A DNA stretch of 64,000 nt from Tenacibaculum pacificus (GCF_027941775.1 NZ_CP115917.1:1898501-1962500), one strand, 5' to 3'; numbered from the stretch's first letter, positions 1 to 9,989 are shown. Made by a program: numbers and translations. Notes: generated from the sequence alone by a model not told the origin.

Positions 1-126
1 ACCATATATAATTTATTGCTAGTGCTTAACTACTTACGAAAATCCTTAGGGGATTTTCTATTCCGTTTTTATTTACTAAATTAGTTGCGCGAAATACACA
101 ACAAACCATATATAAAAACGTTGTAA
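1..126 (+). other. attC-like site 1 (type A, cut by window edge)
   Basis: Only the part after R'' is visible. L'' is catatataatttattgc, the tip hairpin is GAAAATCC/GGATTTTC, and R' is GTTGTAA at 120. Confidence 0.75.
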
Positions 127-678
127 AAAACTCAAAAATTTCGGTAGAATTTAAAATTTAAGAAAATATTTGAAATTTCCTTAAATATGAAAAACAATCT
201 GGCGGATTTTTTAAAATATGAATTAAAGTTTTTAGAAAAATTGAATAATCTCATTTCTAATCAAAATTCAGAATTGCCCAAAATATAGATAAATAAATAT
301 GGCAGAATTGAAAACGTGGAATTGAAGTTTTCTTCAAATTGAATAATTTAGAGAACATTGAAAATTTAGAATTCCCTAAAATATGGAGAAATAAATATAG
401 CGGAATTAAAAACGTGGAATTGAAGTTTTCTTCAAATTTAATAATTTAGAAAATATTGAAAATTTAGAATTTCCTGAAATATGGAGAAATAAATATGGCG
501 GAATTAAAAACGTGGAATTGAAGTTTTCTTCAAATTTAATAATTTAGAAAATATTGAAAATTTAGAGTTTTATAAAAACTGAAAATAAATATGGCGGAAT
601 TTAAAATGCAGAATTAAAGTTTTACTCAAAAAAAGTAATTTAGAAAAAAAAAAGAATATTTAAACAAAAAATCGCATT
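127..678. repeat. Gene-free cassette, family A (tandem ~96-98-bp units)
   Basis: Cassette opened by GTTGTAAAA and closed by TTTTACAAC. It holds about four imperfect repeats with the landmarks ATATGGCGGAATT, GTGGAATTGAAGTTTT, AATAATTTAGAAAATATTG and AAAATTTAGA. All frames are full of stops and no ORF is credible. Confidence 0.7.
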
Positions 679-810
679 TTACAACAACGTGCATAGTTCA
701 TTGCTTGTTGATTTTCTTGCAGAAAATCCTCGCGCACGTTGAAGTTTGAGGTTTTTAAACTATATTAGTGCTATAATTCCGCAACGAAACCATGCACAAA
801 AACGTTAGCA
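679..810 (+). other. attC-like site 2 (type B)
   Basis: R'' TTACAAC pairs with the GTTGTAA at 120; R' is GTTAGCA at 804. The arms are GTGCATAGTTCATTGC and GCAACGAAACCATGCAC. Confidence 0.78.
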
Positions 811-826
811 ATAATTAAACCCAAAA

Positions 827-1372
827 ATGAGAAAAAATATGTTTGAAAAATTTGAAAATATAAAATCTGTACTTTATAAAATTGTATTTATGATTTTATT
901 TTTTGTTCTTGCAAAATCTTGCGTTTCAGATTATGTTAGTGGAGGCGATAAAAATCATATAGCTGAATTACAACAAATGATTGATGAAAATACTAATATC
1001 GTTGCTAATTTATCGAATGAATATACTGAAACCAGAATAGCTAAAGTTGTTAAATTATATAAATTTGATTACTCATTTGACTTAAATGGAGAATCTTATA
1101 ATGGGAAAATCACATTAAATGAAATTCCAAACGCCAATAAACTTAAAATATATTATTTAAAAGAAAATCCAAATACCATTTCTGCTGACCCTTTCGATGA
1201 TTTAAAAAGTGAAAATGAAAAAGGAAAATCAATTTCAGATTTATTAGTTGGAATTTTGTGGGGTATTTTATCTATTATAACATTAATCTCTTTAATTACT
1301 AGCTTTAGTAAGAAAAAAACACCTGAAACACATAAAGAAAAAAAGAAAATAGTAAGAAAAAAAATAAAATAA
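827..1372 (+). CDS. DUF3592-like membrane protein, probably frameshifted near its 3' end
   Basis: 181-aa cassette gene starting 17 nt after the cassette boundary. A membrane segment lies at about residues 13-30 (VLYKIVFMILFFVLAKSC) and a second at about 140-160. Between them, YKFDYSFDLNGESYNGK followed by LKIYYLKENPNTISAD resembles the DUF3592 pattern (G.xY.G ... VYY.P.NP), a family of unknown function. The ORF stops just after a run of eight A at 1357-1364. In the -1 frame the coding character continues to a stop at 1477-1479, ending EDPSRFMPK, and adds about 36 charged residues. The run forms A_AAA_AAA in the reading phase, so -1 slippage, a missing A in the assembly, or true decay are all possible. 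The extended form would end right at the attC-like site, as most cassette genes here do. Confidence 0.6.
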   Translation: MRKNMFEKFENIKSVLYKIVFMILFFVLAKSCVSDYVSGGDKNHIAELQQMIDENTNIVANLSNEYTETRIAKVVKLYKFDYSFDLNGESYNGKITLNEIPNANKLKIYYLKENPNTISADPFDDLKSENEKGKSISDLLVGILWGILSIITLISLITSFSKKKTPETHKEKKKIVRKKIK

Positions 1373-1483
1373 TTGAATCTCAAAAAGAAGTTACTGAAGA
1401 GGAAAAGAAAAAAATAGAACTTGAAAAAGAAAGAATACGAAAAGAAAAAGAAGACCCTAGTAGGTTTATGCCTAAATAACTAT

Positions 1484-1616
1484 TGCTAACAACGTATATA
1501 ATTTATTGCTAAGACTCCCCTATTTACGAAAATCCTTAGGGGATTTTCTATTCCGCTTTTATTTACTAAATTAGTTGCTCGAAATACGCAACAAATAATA
1601 TACAAAAACGTTAGCA
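1484..1616 (+). other. attC-like site 3 (type A)
   Basis: R'' TGCTAAC matches GTTAGCA at 804, with complementarity extending to TATTGCTAAC/GTTAGCAATA. R' is GTTAGCA at 1610. Confidence 0.8.
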
Positions 1617-1630
1617 CCAATTTGAAAATG

Positions 1631-2974
1631 TGTAAAATCCTGAAATAGGTTGACTAAAATTTAAACACTTTTAGTTAAACTATGGACACAAAGACAAAAC
1701 TACCCTGCCGAAAAAAGAACTACAATAAAGTAGGTTTTGAACTCAAATTATTCATCATTGACCAAATTCATAATGGACGTATTTCTGTTAATTACGCCGC
1801 TAAAAAATACGATATTTCTAGAGCTACAATTCAGTACTGGATCAAAAAATATAGTACTTTTGAACAAAAAAAATTAGGCGTGAGTAAACAAGATGAAATC
1901 AAAAAACTCAAAGAGAAAATTGAAGAACTAGAATTTGTAAAAGATTTTCAACAAGATATTATCGCTGATATGGAAATCATTACTGGTGTCGATATGTCAA
2001 AAAAGTCATTGCCCAAAACATTAGCAGAAGAGATTCAAAAAAAGAAGCAAAACCGTTTAAAAGAAAATGGTTAATTCAATGTTTTGGGATTAGTAAACAG
2101 GCCTTTTACAAACGATTAAAATCTTATCAAATAAAGCAAAATAACGAACTTATATTAACACAATTAGTCAAACAATGTCGTGATAGAATTGGTCAGAAAT
2201 TAGGGGCTAAAAAACTATATCATCAATTAAAAATTGATATCGATAAAAAAGGAATAAAAATAGGGCGAGACAAGTTCTATAATTTCTTAAGAAGCCATAG
2301 ATTACTAGTACCTAGAACAAAAAACTATCATATTACAACGAATTCTAAACATCATTTTTATAAGTATAAAAACCTTGTATCAAACAAAATCCCGACAAGA
2401 GCGGAACAACTTTGGGTAACAGATATTACCTATATAAAAACAGAAAAAGGTCATAATTATTTAGCTTTAGTAACAGATGCATATTCTAAGAAAATAATGG
2501 GGTATAAATTAGACACACATATGAGAACATCGCTTTGTATAGATGCACTCAAAATGGCTATCAAAAATCGAAAATATCCGAATGAAAAACTAATTCATCA
2601 TTCAGATAGAGGACTACAATATTGCAATCCGACTTATACCCTATTTGCTGAAAAAAATGGTTTAATTATGAGTATGACTGAAAAATATGATCCATATGAA
2701 AATGCTATCGCTGAAAGAATTAATAGAACTTTAAAATATGAATATGGTTTGAAACTAACAATTAAAAACACTATTTTAGCAAAGAAAATTACAAAAAGTG
2801 CTATTAATATTTATAACAACCTTCGTCCACATTTAAGTCTCGATTTAAATACTCCTAAGAAGGTTCATATAAATCAAAATATCGAATATAAATCATATCG
2901 AAGAAATAAAAAAAATCTGGAATTATTAACCTTATAAATTCAAAAAAAAGGTCAACCTATTTCAGGACAATACA
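1631..2974 (+). mobile_element. IS3-family (IS150-like) element, copy 1
   Basis: 1344 bp. The terminal inverted repeats are TGTAaaa+TCCTGAAATAGGTTGAC on the left and its match TGTAttg+TCCTGAAATAGGTTGAC on the right. It is flanked by the 3-bp duplication ATG, which is the start codon of the cassette gene now at 2975. Both ends of the host cassette match (GTTAGCACCA/TGGTGCTAAC), so this is a simple insertion. Confidence 0.95.
1682..2937 (+). CDS. IS3-family transposase OrfAB (-1 programmed frameshift), copy 1
   Basis: OrfA (1682-2074, 130 aa) has a helix-turn-helix around residues 35-55 (AKKYDISRATIQYWIKKY) and a leucine-rich coiled coil. A_AAA_AAG at 2038-2044 is in the correct phase for -1 slippage into OrfB, which runs open to 2937. 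The fusion is about 418 aa, the usual IS3-family size. OrfB holds the DDE catalytic residues: D in LWVTDITYI, D in HHSDRGLQY and E in NAIAERINRTLK. The reading frame is intact, so this copy may be active. Confidence 0.93.
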
Positions 2975-3502
2975 ATGAAACTAAATCTGACAATAATATT
3001 TATGATTTTTTGTCTGTCAACAATAAGCGGACAGAACCAAAAATTCAGAATTACAAATAGCTGTGATGATTTTTCTTATAATTTTGACAAACCAAATAAC
3101 TGGGTTATTGATTCTATCAATGTAACTCAATATTTAGCACATTCAGCAATCTATAAAAGCAAAAAAGATTATGATAATGGAGGAGCTTTGATTCAAATCT
3201 TTGCTTTTAAAAAACAAGATGAAAATACTATTGAAGACCTTAACTTTGATATTAATAACTATATTGAAAAATATGAAAATCTTAAGCAAAAAGAGCTGAA
3301 TATTAATCACTCTTCGTATAAAACATTTTGTAAAGAAGTATATGTTGAAGGAAGTTTTTATCAATACATTGTTTATCTTAATCCTGGAAAAGAATTTGAA
3401 TTTGGAATATCAGTTGCACTTAATATAAATAAAATGGAACTTGAAAATGAGGATTTGGAAATATTTAAGAATATAGTTAAATCTGTAAAAGCATTGGAAT
3501 AA
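2975..3502 (+). CDS. Secreted hypothetical protein
   Basis: 175 aa with a clear signal peptide (MKLNLTIIFMIFCLSTISGQ) and then a mixed alpha/beta body with no motif I recognise. Its length and layout (strand-rich N half, then KNIVKSVKAL at the C-terminus) are like PsbP/lipoprotein-type domains of about 150 aa, but this is only a resemblance. IS copy 1 sits immediately before the start codon and duplicated the ATG, so the coding sequence is intact while its native upstream region (the 20 nt from the cassette start) is displaced by 1.3 kb. Expression now probably depends on read-through from the IS. The stop lies 8 nt before the next attC-like site. Confidence 0.7.
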   Translation: MKLNLTIIFMIFCLSTISGQNQKFRITNSCDDFSYNFDKPNNWVIDSINVTQYLAHSAIYKSKKDYDNGGALIQIFAFKKQDENTIEDLNFDINNYIEKYENLKQKELNINHSSYKTFCKEVYVEGSFYQYIVYLNPGKEFEFGISVALNINKMELENEDLEIFKNIVKSVKALE

Positions 3503-3510
3503 AAAACTGG

Positions 3511-3642
3511 TGCTAACATTGTATAAAAATAATGCGTAGTTTAGTGCTTAATCAAGAGTTCGTGCGCTTTTGTTACATCTGATTTTCCTGAGGAAAATCC
3601 TCGCATACAAAACCGCACTATTCTTATACGTAACCGTTACCA
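3511..3642 (+). other. attC-like site 4 (type E)
   Basis: R'' TGCTAAC matches GTTAGCA at 1610 (11 bp in all, across IS copy 1); R' is GTTACCA at 3636. The arms are GTATAAAAATAATGCG and CGCACTATTCTTATAC. Confidence 0.75.
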
Positions 3643-3647
3643 CACAT

Positions 3648-4181
3648 TTGAAAAAACCAATTGAAATAGAATTAACATTTGTAAGAAAAGATTTTGAAGA
3701 GGTCTATTTCAATGGAAATCAAGCGAACTATTTCAAAAGTCAGACCGTGAAAAAACCATTTCAAAATATTTTGATTTCTGGACTTATATTTTCTCTCTTA
3801 TTATATAATACTATAACAGAAAATTCTGGACATATTTTAACTATTGTTCTTGGAATCTTTTTTGTTTATAATACAACTCTGTTTTTGATTAAAGCTTATG
3901 AAATATTTAAAAGAAGAAGTAAAGTAAAAAAATATTTAGATGATGTAGAAAAAATTAAGAGTCATAAATTAATATTAACTGATACTTCGTTCGAAATAAT
4001 ACAAGAACACGAAAAGACAATTGAAAAGTGGACTGACTTTAAATCTAGCGAAAGTAATGACTTGTTTATCTATCTATTATCTGAAAAAGAAAATTATCTA
4101 ATTCCGAGTAAGTCAATGACTGAACAGGAATATATTGAGCTGACTAATATTGTGACTGAAAAGATAAAAGCAGAAATATGA
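3648..4181 (+). CDS. YcxB-like two-TM membrane protein
   Basis: The open frame begins at 3570 inside the attC-like site, which cannot be the native start. The cassette begins at 3636, and the first usable codon is TTG at 3648 (LKKPIEIELTF), giving about 178 aa. Two membrane segments follow (NILISGLIFSLLLYNTI and ILTIVLGIFFVYNTTLFL). The C-terminal part, DTSFEIIQEHEKTIEKW...LIPSKSMTEQEY, has the layout of the YcxB-like C-terminal domain, a membrane-proximal domain of unknown role. It overlaps the next gene by 4 nt (ATGA), so the two are translationally coupled in a two-gene cassette. Confidence 0.7.
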   Translation: MKKPIEIELTFVRKDFEEVYFNGNQANYFKSQTVKKPFQNILISGLIFSLLLYNTITENSGHILTIVLGIFFVYNTTLFLIKAYEIFKRRSKVKKYLDDVEKIKSHKLILTDTSFEIIQEHEKTIEKWTDFKSSESNDLFIYLLSEKENYLIPSKSMTEQEYIELTNIVTEKIKAEI

Positions 4182-4489
4182 CAAAGAATATAATACTGAA
4201 CATATTGTTATTTTCTGCCCTAGCCATTCTACTTGTTATATTACAAGTCTTTATTTTTTGGTTTATGTATGGCGAAGGAGCTGAATCTGGGAGAATAGCG
4301 GATTTATGGTATGTTAGCTTAATTTTAGAATATTTACCTTTATTTATCATTTTAAGTATTATATCGTTTAAGACATTCAAACATTATAAAGACAAAGAAT
4401 TTGATAAAGTAAAAGCGAACTTAATTTCAGTTTTGATATTAACAGTTTTATATTTATTTAGGTATGAAATTATCAACTTAATTGGATAA
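4178..4489 (+). CDS. Small three-TM membrane protein
   Basis: 103 aa, almost entirely hydrophobic, with membrane segments at about residues 7-30, 45-65 and 85-100. The short hydrophilic stretch HYKDKEFDKVK lies between the second and third. No family is recognised. The start ATG overlaps the stop of the YcxB-like gene, which suggests that the two proteins act together in the membrane. Confidence 0.65.
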   Translation: MTKNIILNILLFSALAILLVILQVFIFWFMYGEGAESGRIADLWYVSLILEYLPLFIILSIISFKTFKHYKDKEFDKVKANLISVLILTVLYLFRYEIINLIG

Positions 4490-4497
4490 AAAACGTG

Positions 4498-4630
4498 TGG
4501 TAACACCGTATATAATTTATTGCTAGTTCTAGCCTACTTACGAAAATCCTTAGGGGATTTTCTATTCCGCTTTTATTTACTAAATTAGTTGCTCGAAAAA
4601 CGCAACAAATAATATACAAAAACGTTGCTA
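4498..4630 (+). other. attC-like site 5 (type A)
   Basis: R'' TGGTAAC matches GTTACCA at 3636 (10 bp: GTGTGGTAAC/GTTACCACAC); R' is GTTGCTA at 4624. Confidence 0.8.
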
Positions 4631-5125
4631 AAAACTCGGAAAAATAAAATGCTGAAAACCAATATTGCGGAATTGAAAACGTAGAATTATAATTTTACTC
4701 AAATTGAATAATTTAGAAAATATTGAAAATTTAGAGTTTTTTAAAAGCTGAAAATAAATATCGCGGAATTTAAAACGTGAAATAAAGTTTTACTCAAATT
4801 CAATAATTTAGAAAATATTGAAAAATTAGAGTTTTTTAAAAAACTGAAAATAAATATCGCGGAATTTAAAACGTGAAGTAAAGTTTTACTCAAATTGAAT
4901 AGTTTAGAAAATATTGAAAATTTTGAGTCTTATAAAACTGAAAATAAATATCGCGGAATTTAAAACATTGAAATAAAGTTTTACTCAAATTCAATAATTT
5001 AGAAAATATTGAAAATTTTGAGTCTTATAAAAAATGAAAACAAATATGGTGGAGTTTAAAAAAATTGAATTAAAGTTTTCGTAAAATTGAATATTATAGT
5101 AAAAAATTAAACGAAAAATCGCATT
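4631..5125. repeat. Gene-free cassette, family A
   Basis: Begins AAAACTCGGAAAAATAAAA, then about four ~96-bp units with the landmark ATATCGCGGAATTTAAAAC. The cassette ends match (GTTGCTAAA/TTTAGCAAC). No ORF in any frame. Confidence 0.7.
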
Positions 5126-5257
5126 TAGCAACAACATATATAATTCATTGCTCATTTATTTTCCTGCGGAAAATACTCGCAAATGTAGATGTTTGAGTTT
5201 TTTAAACTATATTAGTTGCTCAAAACACGCAACAAACCATATATAAAACCGTTAGCC
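5126..5257 (+). other. attC-like site 6 (type C)
   Basis: R'' TAGCAAC matches GTTGCTA at 4624; R' is GTTAGCC at 5251. Confidence 0.78.
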
Positions 5258-5271
5258 ACTATTAGAAAAAA

Positions 5272-6616
5272 TGTAAAATCCTGAAATAGGTTGACTAAAA
5301 TTTAAACACTTTTAGTTAAACTATGGACACAAAGACAAAACTACCCTGCCGAAAAAAAGAACTACAATAAAGTAGGTTTTGAACTCAGATTATTCATCAT
5401 TGACCAAATTCATAATGGACGTATTTCTGTTAATTACGCCGCTAAAAAATACGATATTTCTAGAGCTACAATTCAGTACTGGATCAAAAAATATAGTACT
5501 TTTGAACAAAAAAAATTAAGCGTGAGTAAACAAGATGAAATCAAAAAACTCAAAGAGAAAATTGAAGAACTAGAATTTGTAAAAGATTTTCAACAAGATA
5601 TTATCGCTGATATGGAAATCATTACTGGTGTCGATATGTCAAAAAAGTCATTGCCCAAAACATTAGCAGAAGAGATTCAAAAAAAGAAGCAAAACCGTTT
5701 AAAAGAAAATGGTTAATTCAATGTTTTGGGATTAGTAAACAGGCCTTTTACAAACGATTAAAATCTTATCAAATAAAGCAAAATAACGAACTTATATTAA
5801 CACAATTAGTCAAACAATGTCGTGATAGAATTGGTCAGAAATTAGGGGCTAAAAAACTATATCATCAATTAAAAATTGATATCGATAAAAAAGGAATAAA
5901 AATAGGGCGAGACAAGTTCTATAATTTCTTAAGAAGCCATAGATTACTAGTACCTAGAACAAAAAACTATCATATTACAACGAATTCTAAACATCATTTT
6001 TATAAGTATAAAAACCTTGTATCAAACAAAATCCCGACAAGAGCGGAACAACTTTGGGTAACAGATATTACCTATATAAAAACAGAAAAAGGTCATAATT
6101 ATTTAGCTTTAGTAACAGATGCATATTCTAAGAAAATAATGGGGTATAAATTAGACACACATATGAGAACATCGCTTTGTATAGATGCACTCAAAATGGC
6201 TATCAAAAATCGAAAATATCCGAATGAAAAACTAATTCATCATTCAGATAGAGGACTACAATATTGCAATCCGACTTATACCCTATTTGCTGAAAAAAAT
6301 GGTTTAATTATGAGTATGACTGAAAAATATGATCCATATGAAAATGCTATCGCTGAAAGAATTAATAGAACTTTAAAATATGAATATGGTTTGAAACTAA
6401 CAATTAAAAACACTATTTTAGCAAAGAAAATTACAAAAAGTGCTATTAATATTTATAACAACCTTCGTCCACATTTAAGTCTCGATTTAAATACTCCTAA
6501 GAAGGTTCATATAAATCAAAATATCGAATATAAATCATATCGAAGAAATAAAAAAAATCTGGAATTATTAACCTTATAAATTCAAAAAAAAGGTCAACCT
6601 ATTTCAGGACAATACA
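5272..6616 (+). mobile_element. IS3-family element, copy 2
   Basis: 1345 bp, AAA flanks both ends, and the host cassette ends match (GTTAGCCACT/AGTGGCTAAC), consistent with simple insertion. It is one base longer than copy 1 because of an extra A in orfA. Confidence 0.93.
5323..6579 (+). pseudogene. IS3-family transposase OrfAB, frameshifted OrfA, copy 2
   Basis: Seven instead of six A after CCCTGCCG (about 5350) shift OrfA after some ten codons. OrfA is open again only from 5522, without its helix-turn-helix. OrfB with the DDE residues is intact. One further change (AAA to AGA) follows the indel. Not expected to make active transposase unless the indel is an assembly error. Confidence 0.85.
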
Positions 6617-6622
6617 AAAACA

Positions 6623-7584
6623 ATGGAGACATACATACAAACAGGATTAGGAATTATAGTTTACTTTTTTTAATTGGTTACAGACAGACAATTGGAGCTA
6701 GAAAAGAAAGAATTAAAAGCGCAAACGAAAAAATTTTAGAAACAATTCTACGCAGGCTAATTTTAGAGAATTATGAGCCGAAAAAGGATGATATCAAAAG
6801 ATTGATTGAAGGTAAAGCGAGAGACTATAAAGTTAAACAAAGAGACTTATTGAGCGTTGACCAAATCATAAATACAATTTATACAAGAATTTTTGAAAAC
6901 GATTTAATTAGTCAACAACAAAGAGAAGAAAACGTTGAGCGACTTTCAAATCTATTTGTAACTGACAAAAAAGAAATTAAAAGAGAAGTTGAACAAGTAC
7001 TATCAAGAGGAAAAGACAGTAATAGAAAAGTATTTAATTATTTAGTAATCCTTCTTGGACTTTTATCTGCTGTAATAGGTGTATCTATCGTTTCATTTGA
7101 CAAATTAGTGAATTTCAATTCTGAATTAAATTCTAACATTCTATTAACAATGCTTGCAAGTGTATTAGCAATATTCACTTCATACATCTTCTTAAGATTT
7201 AAAGACAATCAAGAAAGTTCTGATGAAAAAGACTCGCCAAGAAATTTACACAAAGTTGCATTTCGATTCGAAAGAGACATTATGAGGAGTCTCAAAAAGC
7301 AGAACTTTGACATAACCATTCCTAATGAAAAAGATTCTGGTTTTGACTTATATTTAAATAACGGACAAAAAAGCGTTGGTGTAAAAATTAAATATTGGCG
7401 AAATAGACCACCATTTTCTTATATAAAACATTTGATTTCTAGAATTGATAACGCAATGGAAAAAGAAAAGATTTCAGAGAGTTACATTATCACGAATGAC
7501 ACATACGATTTAGGACAAAAAATTAAATTTGATAAGAATATTTCAATAGTTACTATTAATGAACTTAAGAATAAGCTTCGATAA
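6623..7584 (+). CDS. Membrane protein with C-terminal restriction-endonuclease-like domain, frameshifted
   Basis: The long open part (6802-7584, 260 aa) has no natural start. Coding character reaches back to ATG 6623 (METYIQTGLGIIVYFF), joined through a seven-T run at 6665-6671 that causes a one-base shift, so the full protein is about 320 aa. Order: an N-terminal membrane segment, a charged helical region, two membrane segments (YLVILLGLLSAVIGVSIVSF; ILLTMLASVLAIFTSYIFL), then a cytoplasmic domain. The last part, VAFRFERDIM...GFDLYL...VGVKIKYW, has the spacing of a PD-(D/E)XK nuclease-like fold (E, D, then K in a beta strand) but lacks the usual E-x-K. It may be a degenerate nuclease or a sensor. 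It lies just after IS copy 2 in a coherent cassette. Confidence 0.55.
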
Positions 7585-7593
7585 AATAACAGT

Positions 7594-7724
7594 GGCTAAC
7601 ACCGTGTATAATTAATGGCTAGTTCTCGCTTACTTACGAAAACCCTTGCGGATTTTCTATTCGGTTTTTATTTACTAAATTAAGTGTTTTAACACGCCAC
7701 AAATCATACACAAAAACGTTGGGT
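7594..7724 (+). other. attC-like site 7 (type D)
   Basis: R'' GGCTAAC matches GTTAGCC at 5251; R' is GTTGGGT at 7718, a canonical GTTRRRY core. Confidence 0.8.
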
Positions 7725-8210
7725 TTCATTAGCGGAAATCGTTAAAATTTGAAAATTTAGTTTTTAAATAAAATTTAAAAATAGCAGAGAAAATATTTAG
7801 AAAAAGCTCCTGTAATTACCTCAGGAAATCACACAAAAAATCATTTTGAAAATTATAGTTTTTTAAGAATGTTTTTTACATTTTGAAAAATTCTAATTGA
7901 AAATTGTTGTGTGAAAATAGAAATATAAAATGAGAGAATTTTAAAATCAAATTTTACATTTTCTATATTTTGAAAAATTATAGTTCAAAACTGTTGTGTG
8001 AAAATAGAAACGTGAAATGAAAGAGTTTTAAAATCAAATTTTACATTTTCTACATTTTGAAAAATTTTAGAAAATATGAAAAATAGAAATTGAAGCTCAA
8101 AGCGTGAAAATTAAAACCGTAGAATTAAAAACTTTGAGAAAAATAATTACTGTAAAATATGAGAATTTAAAAAATAGGTAGAAAAAAAATACAAAAAATA
8201 TAAAACGAAA
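7725..8210. repeat. Gene-free cassette, family C
   Basis: Opened by GTTGGGTTTC, closed by GAAAACCCAAC. Near-identical to the cassette at 32382-32867 and related to those at 24304 and 47636. Contains repeats of AATTGAAAATTGTTGTGTG and TTTACATTTTCTA. No ORF. Confidence 0.7.
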
Positions 8211-8342
8211 ACCCAACAGCGTGCATAGTTCATTGCTTGTTGATTTTCTTGCAGAAAATCCTCGCGCACGTTGAAGTTTTAGTTTTTTAAACTATATTAG
8301 TGCTGTAATTCCGCAACGAAACCATGCACAAATACGTTGCAA
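8211..8342 (+). other. attC-like site 8 (type B)
   Basis: R'' ACCCAAC matches GTTGGGT at 7718; R' is GTTGCAA at 8336. Confidence 0.78.
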
Positions 8343-8626
8343 GTAATGGCCGAATTTCCTCAGAAATTCCTAATTAGTGATTTATCTTTTCTAGAAATTA
8401 ATATTGAAAAATATTGCGCTGGAAAAATTGAAAATGACTGCTACTCTATTTTTAGAAAATGAATCCTAAAAAAGAGAAAAGAGATAGTTTTACTTGTAAA
8501 AATGAATCCTAAATAAAATAGACAAAGTAGATATTGGAGAAGCAACCTTTGCTACTAAAAGAGAATTCTGGAAAAAGACAAGGGATTCTTCGTAACAATA
8601 GATTAAATAACATAAACATTTAAAGC
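8343..8626. repeat. 5' part of a family B cassette
   Basis: Starts AGTAATGGCCGAATTTCC and runs through TAGTGATTTATCTTTTCTAG and AATGAATCCTAAAAAAGAG. The same text opens the gene-free family B cassettes elsewhere. No ORF in this part. Confidence 0.65.
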
Positions 8627-9077
8627 ATGAAAATATATAGTTTTCTTTTTGTCTTTTTTTTTATTTTCAAAATGTGAATATCCTGATACTTTTTATGGAT
8701 TGAGTATTCGAAATAATTCAGATATACCAATATCTTTTTATTTAAATACAATTTATAAAACTAAAAACTTTCAATATCCCGACACTTTAATAAATAATTC
8801 AGATATTACAAGAAATATTGGTTTATCAACAGCTACAGTTAATAGTTCAAAGAGTTGGAGAGAGATAGTGTCTGATTTACCAAAAGATACTTTGTCAATA
8901 TTTATTTTTGATAAGGATATAATAAAAAAAGAAGACTGGGAAAAAGTTAGAAAAGACTATTTAATATTAAAACGATATGATTTAAGTATTGAAGATTTAG
9001 AGCTATTAAATTACAAAATACCTTATCCACCAACAGCAGAAATGTTTAAAATGAAGCAATATCCATCTTTTGATTAA
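8627..9077 (+). CDS. Putative lipoprotein, interrupted at a nine-T run
   Basis: The open frame that reaches the stop at 9077 has no ATG at its start (only TTG 8649). ATG 8627 begins MKIYSFLFVFF in another frame and stops at 8676. Removing the one-base shift in the T run at about 8654-8662 joins them as MKIYSFLFVFFFLFSKCEYPD, a short hydrophobic signal with a lipobox-like cysteine, giving about 150 aa. The mature part has no recognised domain. The T run could be a phase-variable switch, a disabling mutation or an assembly error. This is the only family B cassette with a gene, which suggests that the gene-free members lost theirs or that this one gained it. Confidence 0.5.
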
Positions 9078-9217
9078 AAGGTATTACTAAAAAGATAAGC
9101 GGAAATAAAATAATGCGGAGTTTTAAGCTGAAACGTCAAAAAAATGAAAAATTAAATCTTAAAAAATAATTCAAATAGAAAATTAAGAAATGAAAAATAT
9201 AGTTAGAAAATCACTAC

Positions 9218-9349
9218 TTGCAACACCGTATATAATTTATTGCTAGTTCTAGCCTACTTACGAAAATCCTTAGGGATTTTCTATTCCGTTTTTATTTACT
9301 AAATTTAGTGCTTCAAAAACGCAACAAACCATATACAAACACGTTGCAA
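9218..9349 (+). other. attC-like site 9 (type A)
   Basis: R'' TTGCAAC matches GTTGCAA at 8336; R' is GTTGCAA at 9343. The tip hairpin has lost one G of the usual TTAGGGG. Confidence 0.78.
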
Positions 9350-9412
9350 AACATTGTCGAGCAAGTTTGCGGAAATTACTCAAATTTGAAAAATATAATG
9401 AAGTAAATTGAA

Positions 9413-9697
9413 ATGACAGAAGAAAACAAACCATCTGAAAAACATATATTATTTATATATTTTTGCTATATATCTGTTTTTTCATTAATTATTACAAGTA
9501 TTTTAAATTTGTGGACAGCTTTAGCTTCTTTAGGAGCGTTTTTTCTATTTTTAATTTGTCCTTTTATAACGGGAATAATAGCTTATAAAAATTATAGGAA
9601 AATTAACATATCTAAAACTCATAAAAAATTATTCTACTTTTCTTCTTTCTATTCGATAGGAGTTATAATTACAATAATATTTGCTCGAATATTTTAA
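9413..9697 (+). CDS. Small three-TM membrane protein
   Basis: 94 aa from ATG 9413. Membrane segments at about residues 13-32, 38-58 and 74-93, with a short basic loop (YKNYRKINISKTHKK) between the last two. No family recognised; the layout recalls small DUF4190-like or SdpI-like membrane proteins, but no motif decides this. About 290 nt of gene-free sequence with GGCGGAATT landmarks and short TTTAGAA repeats separate its stop from the next site. Confidence 0.6.
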   Translation: MTEENKPSEKHILFIYFCYISVFSLIITSILNLWTALASLGAFFLFLICPFITGIIAYKNYRKINISKTHKKLFYFSSFYSIGVIITIIFARIF

Positions 9698-9989
9698 TAA
9701 AACTGGAACACTTTCTCGCTCGTGAAATTTTGTGAAAATTGAGTAAAATTTAGAATTTAGAATTTAGAATTTACAAATATTTGAATTTACTCAAACGCTG
9801 AAAATTAGTTTGGCGGAATTCTTACTCAAACTCTGAATTTAGAAAGTTTGCGGAATTGAGCAAAATGCTAAAAATCTGAATGGCGGAATTCACTCAAACT
9901 CTGAATTAAAAAATTGAGAGAAAAATCACTCAAAAGTTGAATTTCGAAAATTAAGAAAATGTGATTATAGAAATAAAAAAACAACGATT
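9698..9989. repeat. Gene-free tail of the cassette at 9343
   Basis: Contains four near-consecutive GAATTTA microrepeats (about 9752-9778) and three ATTTGGCGGAATT-type motifs, with no ORF. Confidence 0.55.
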
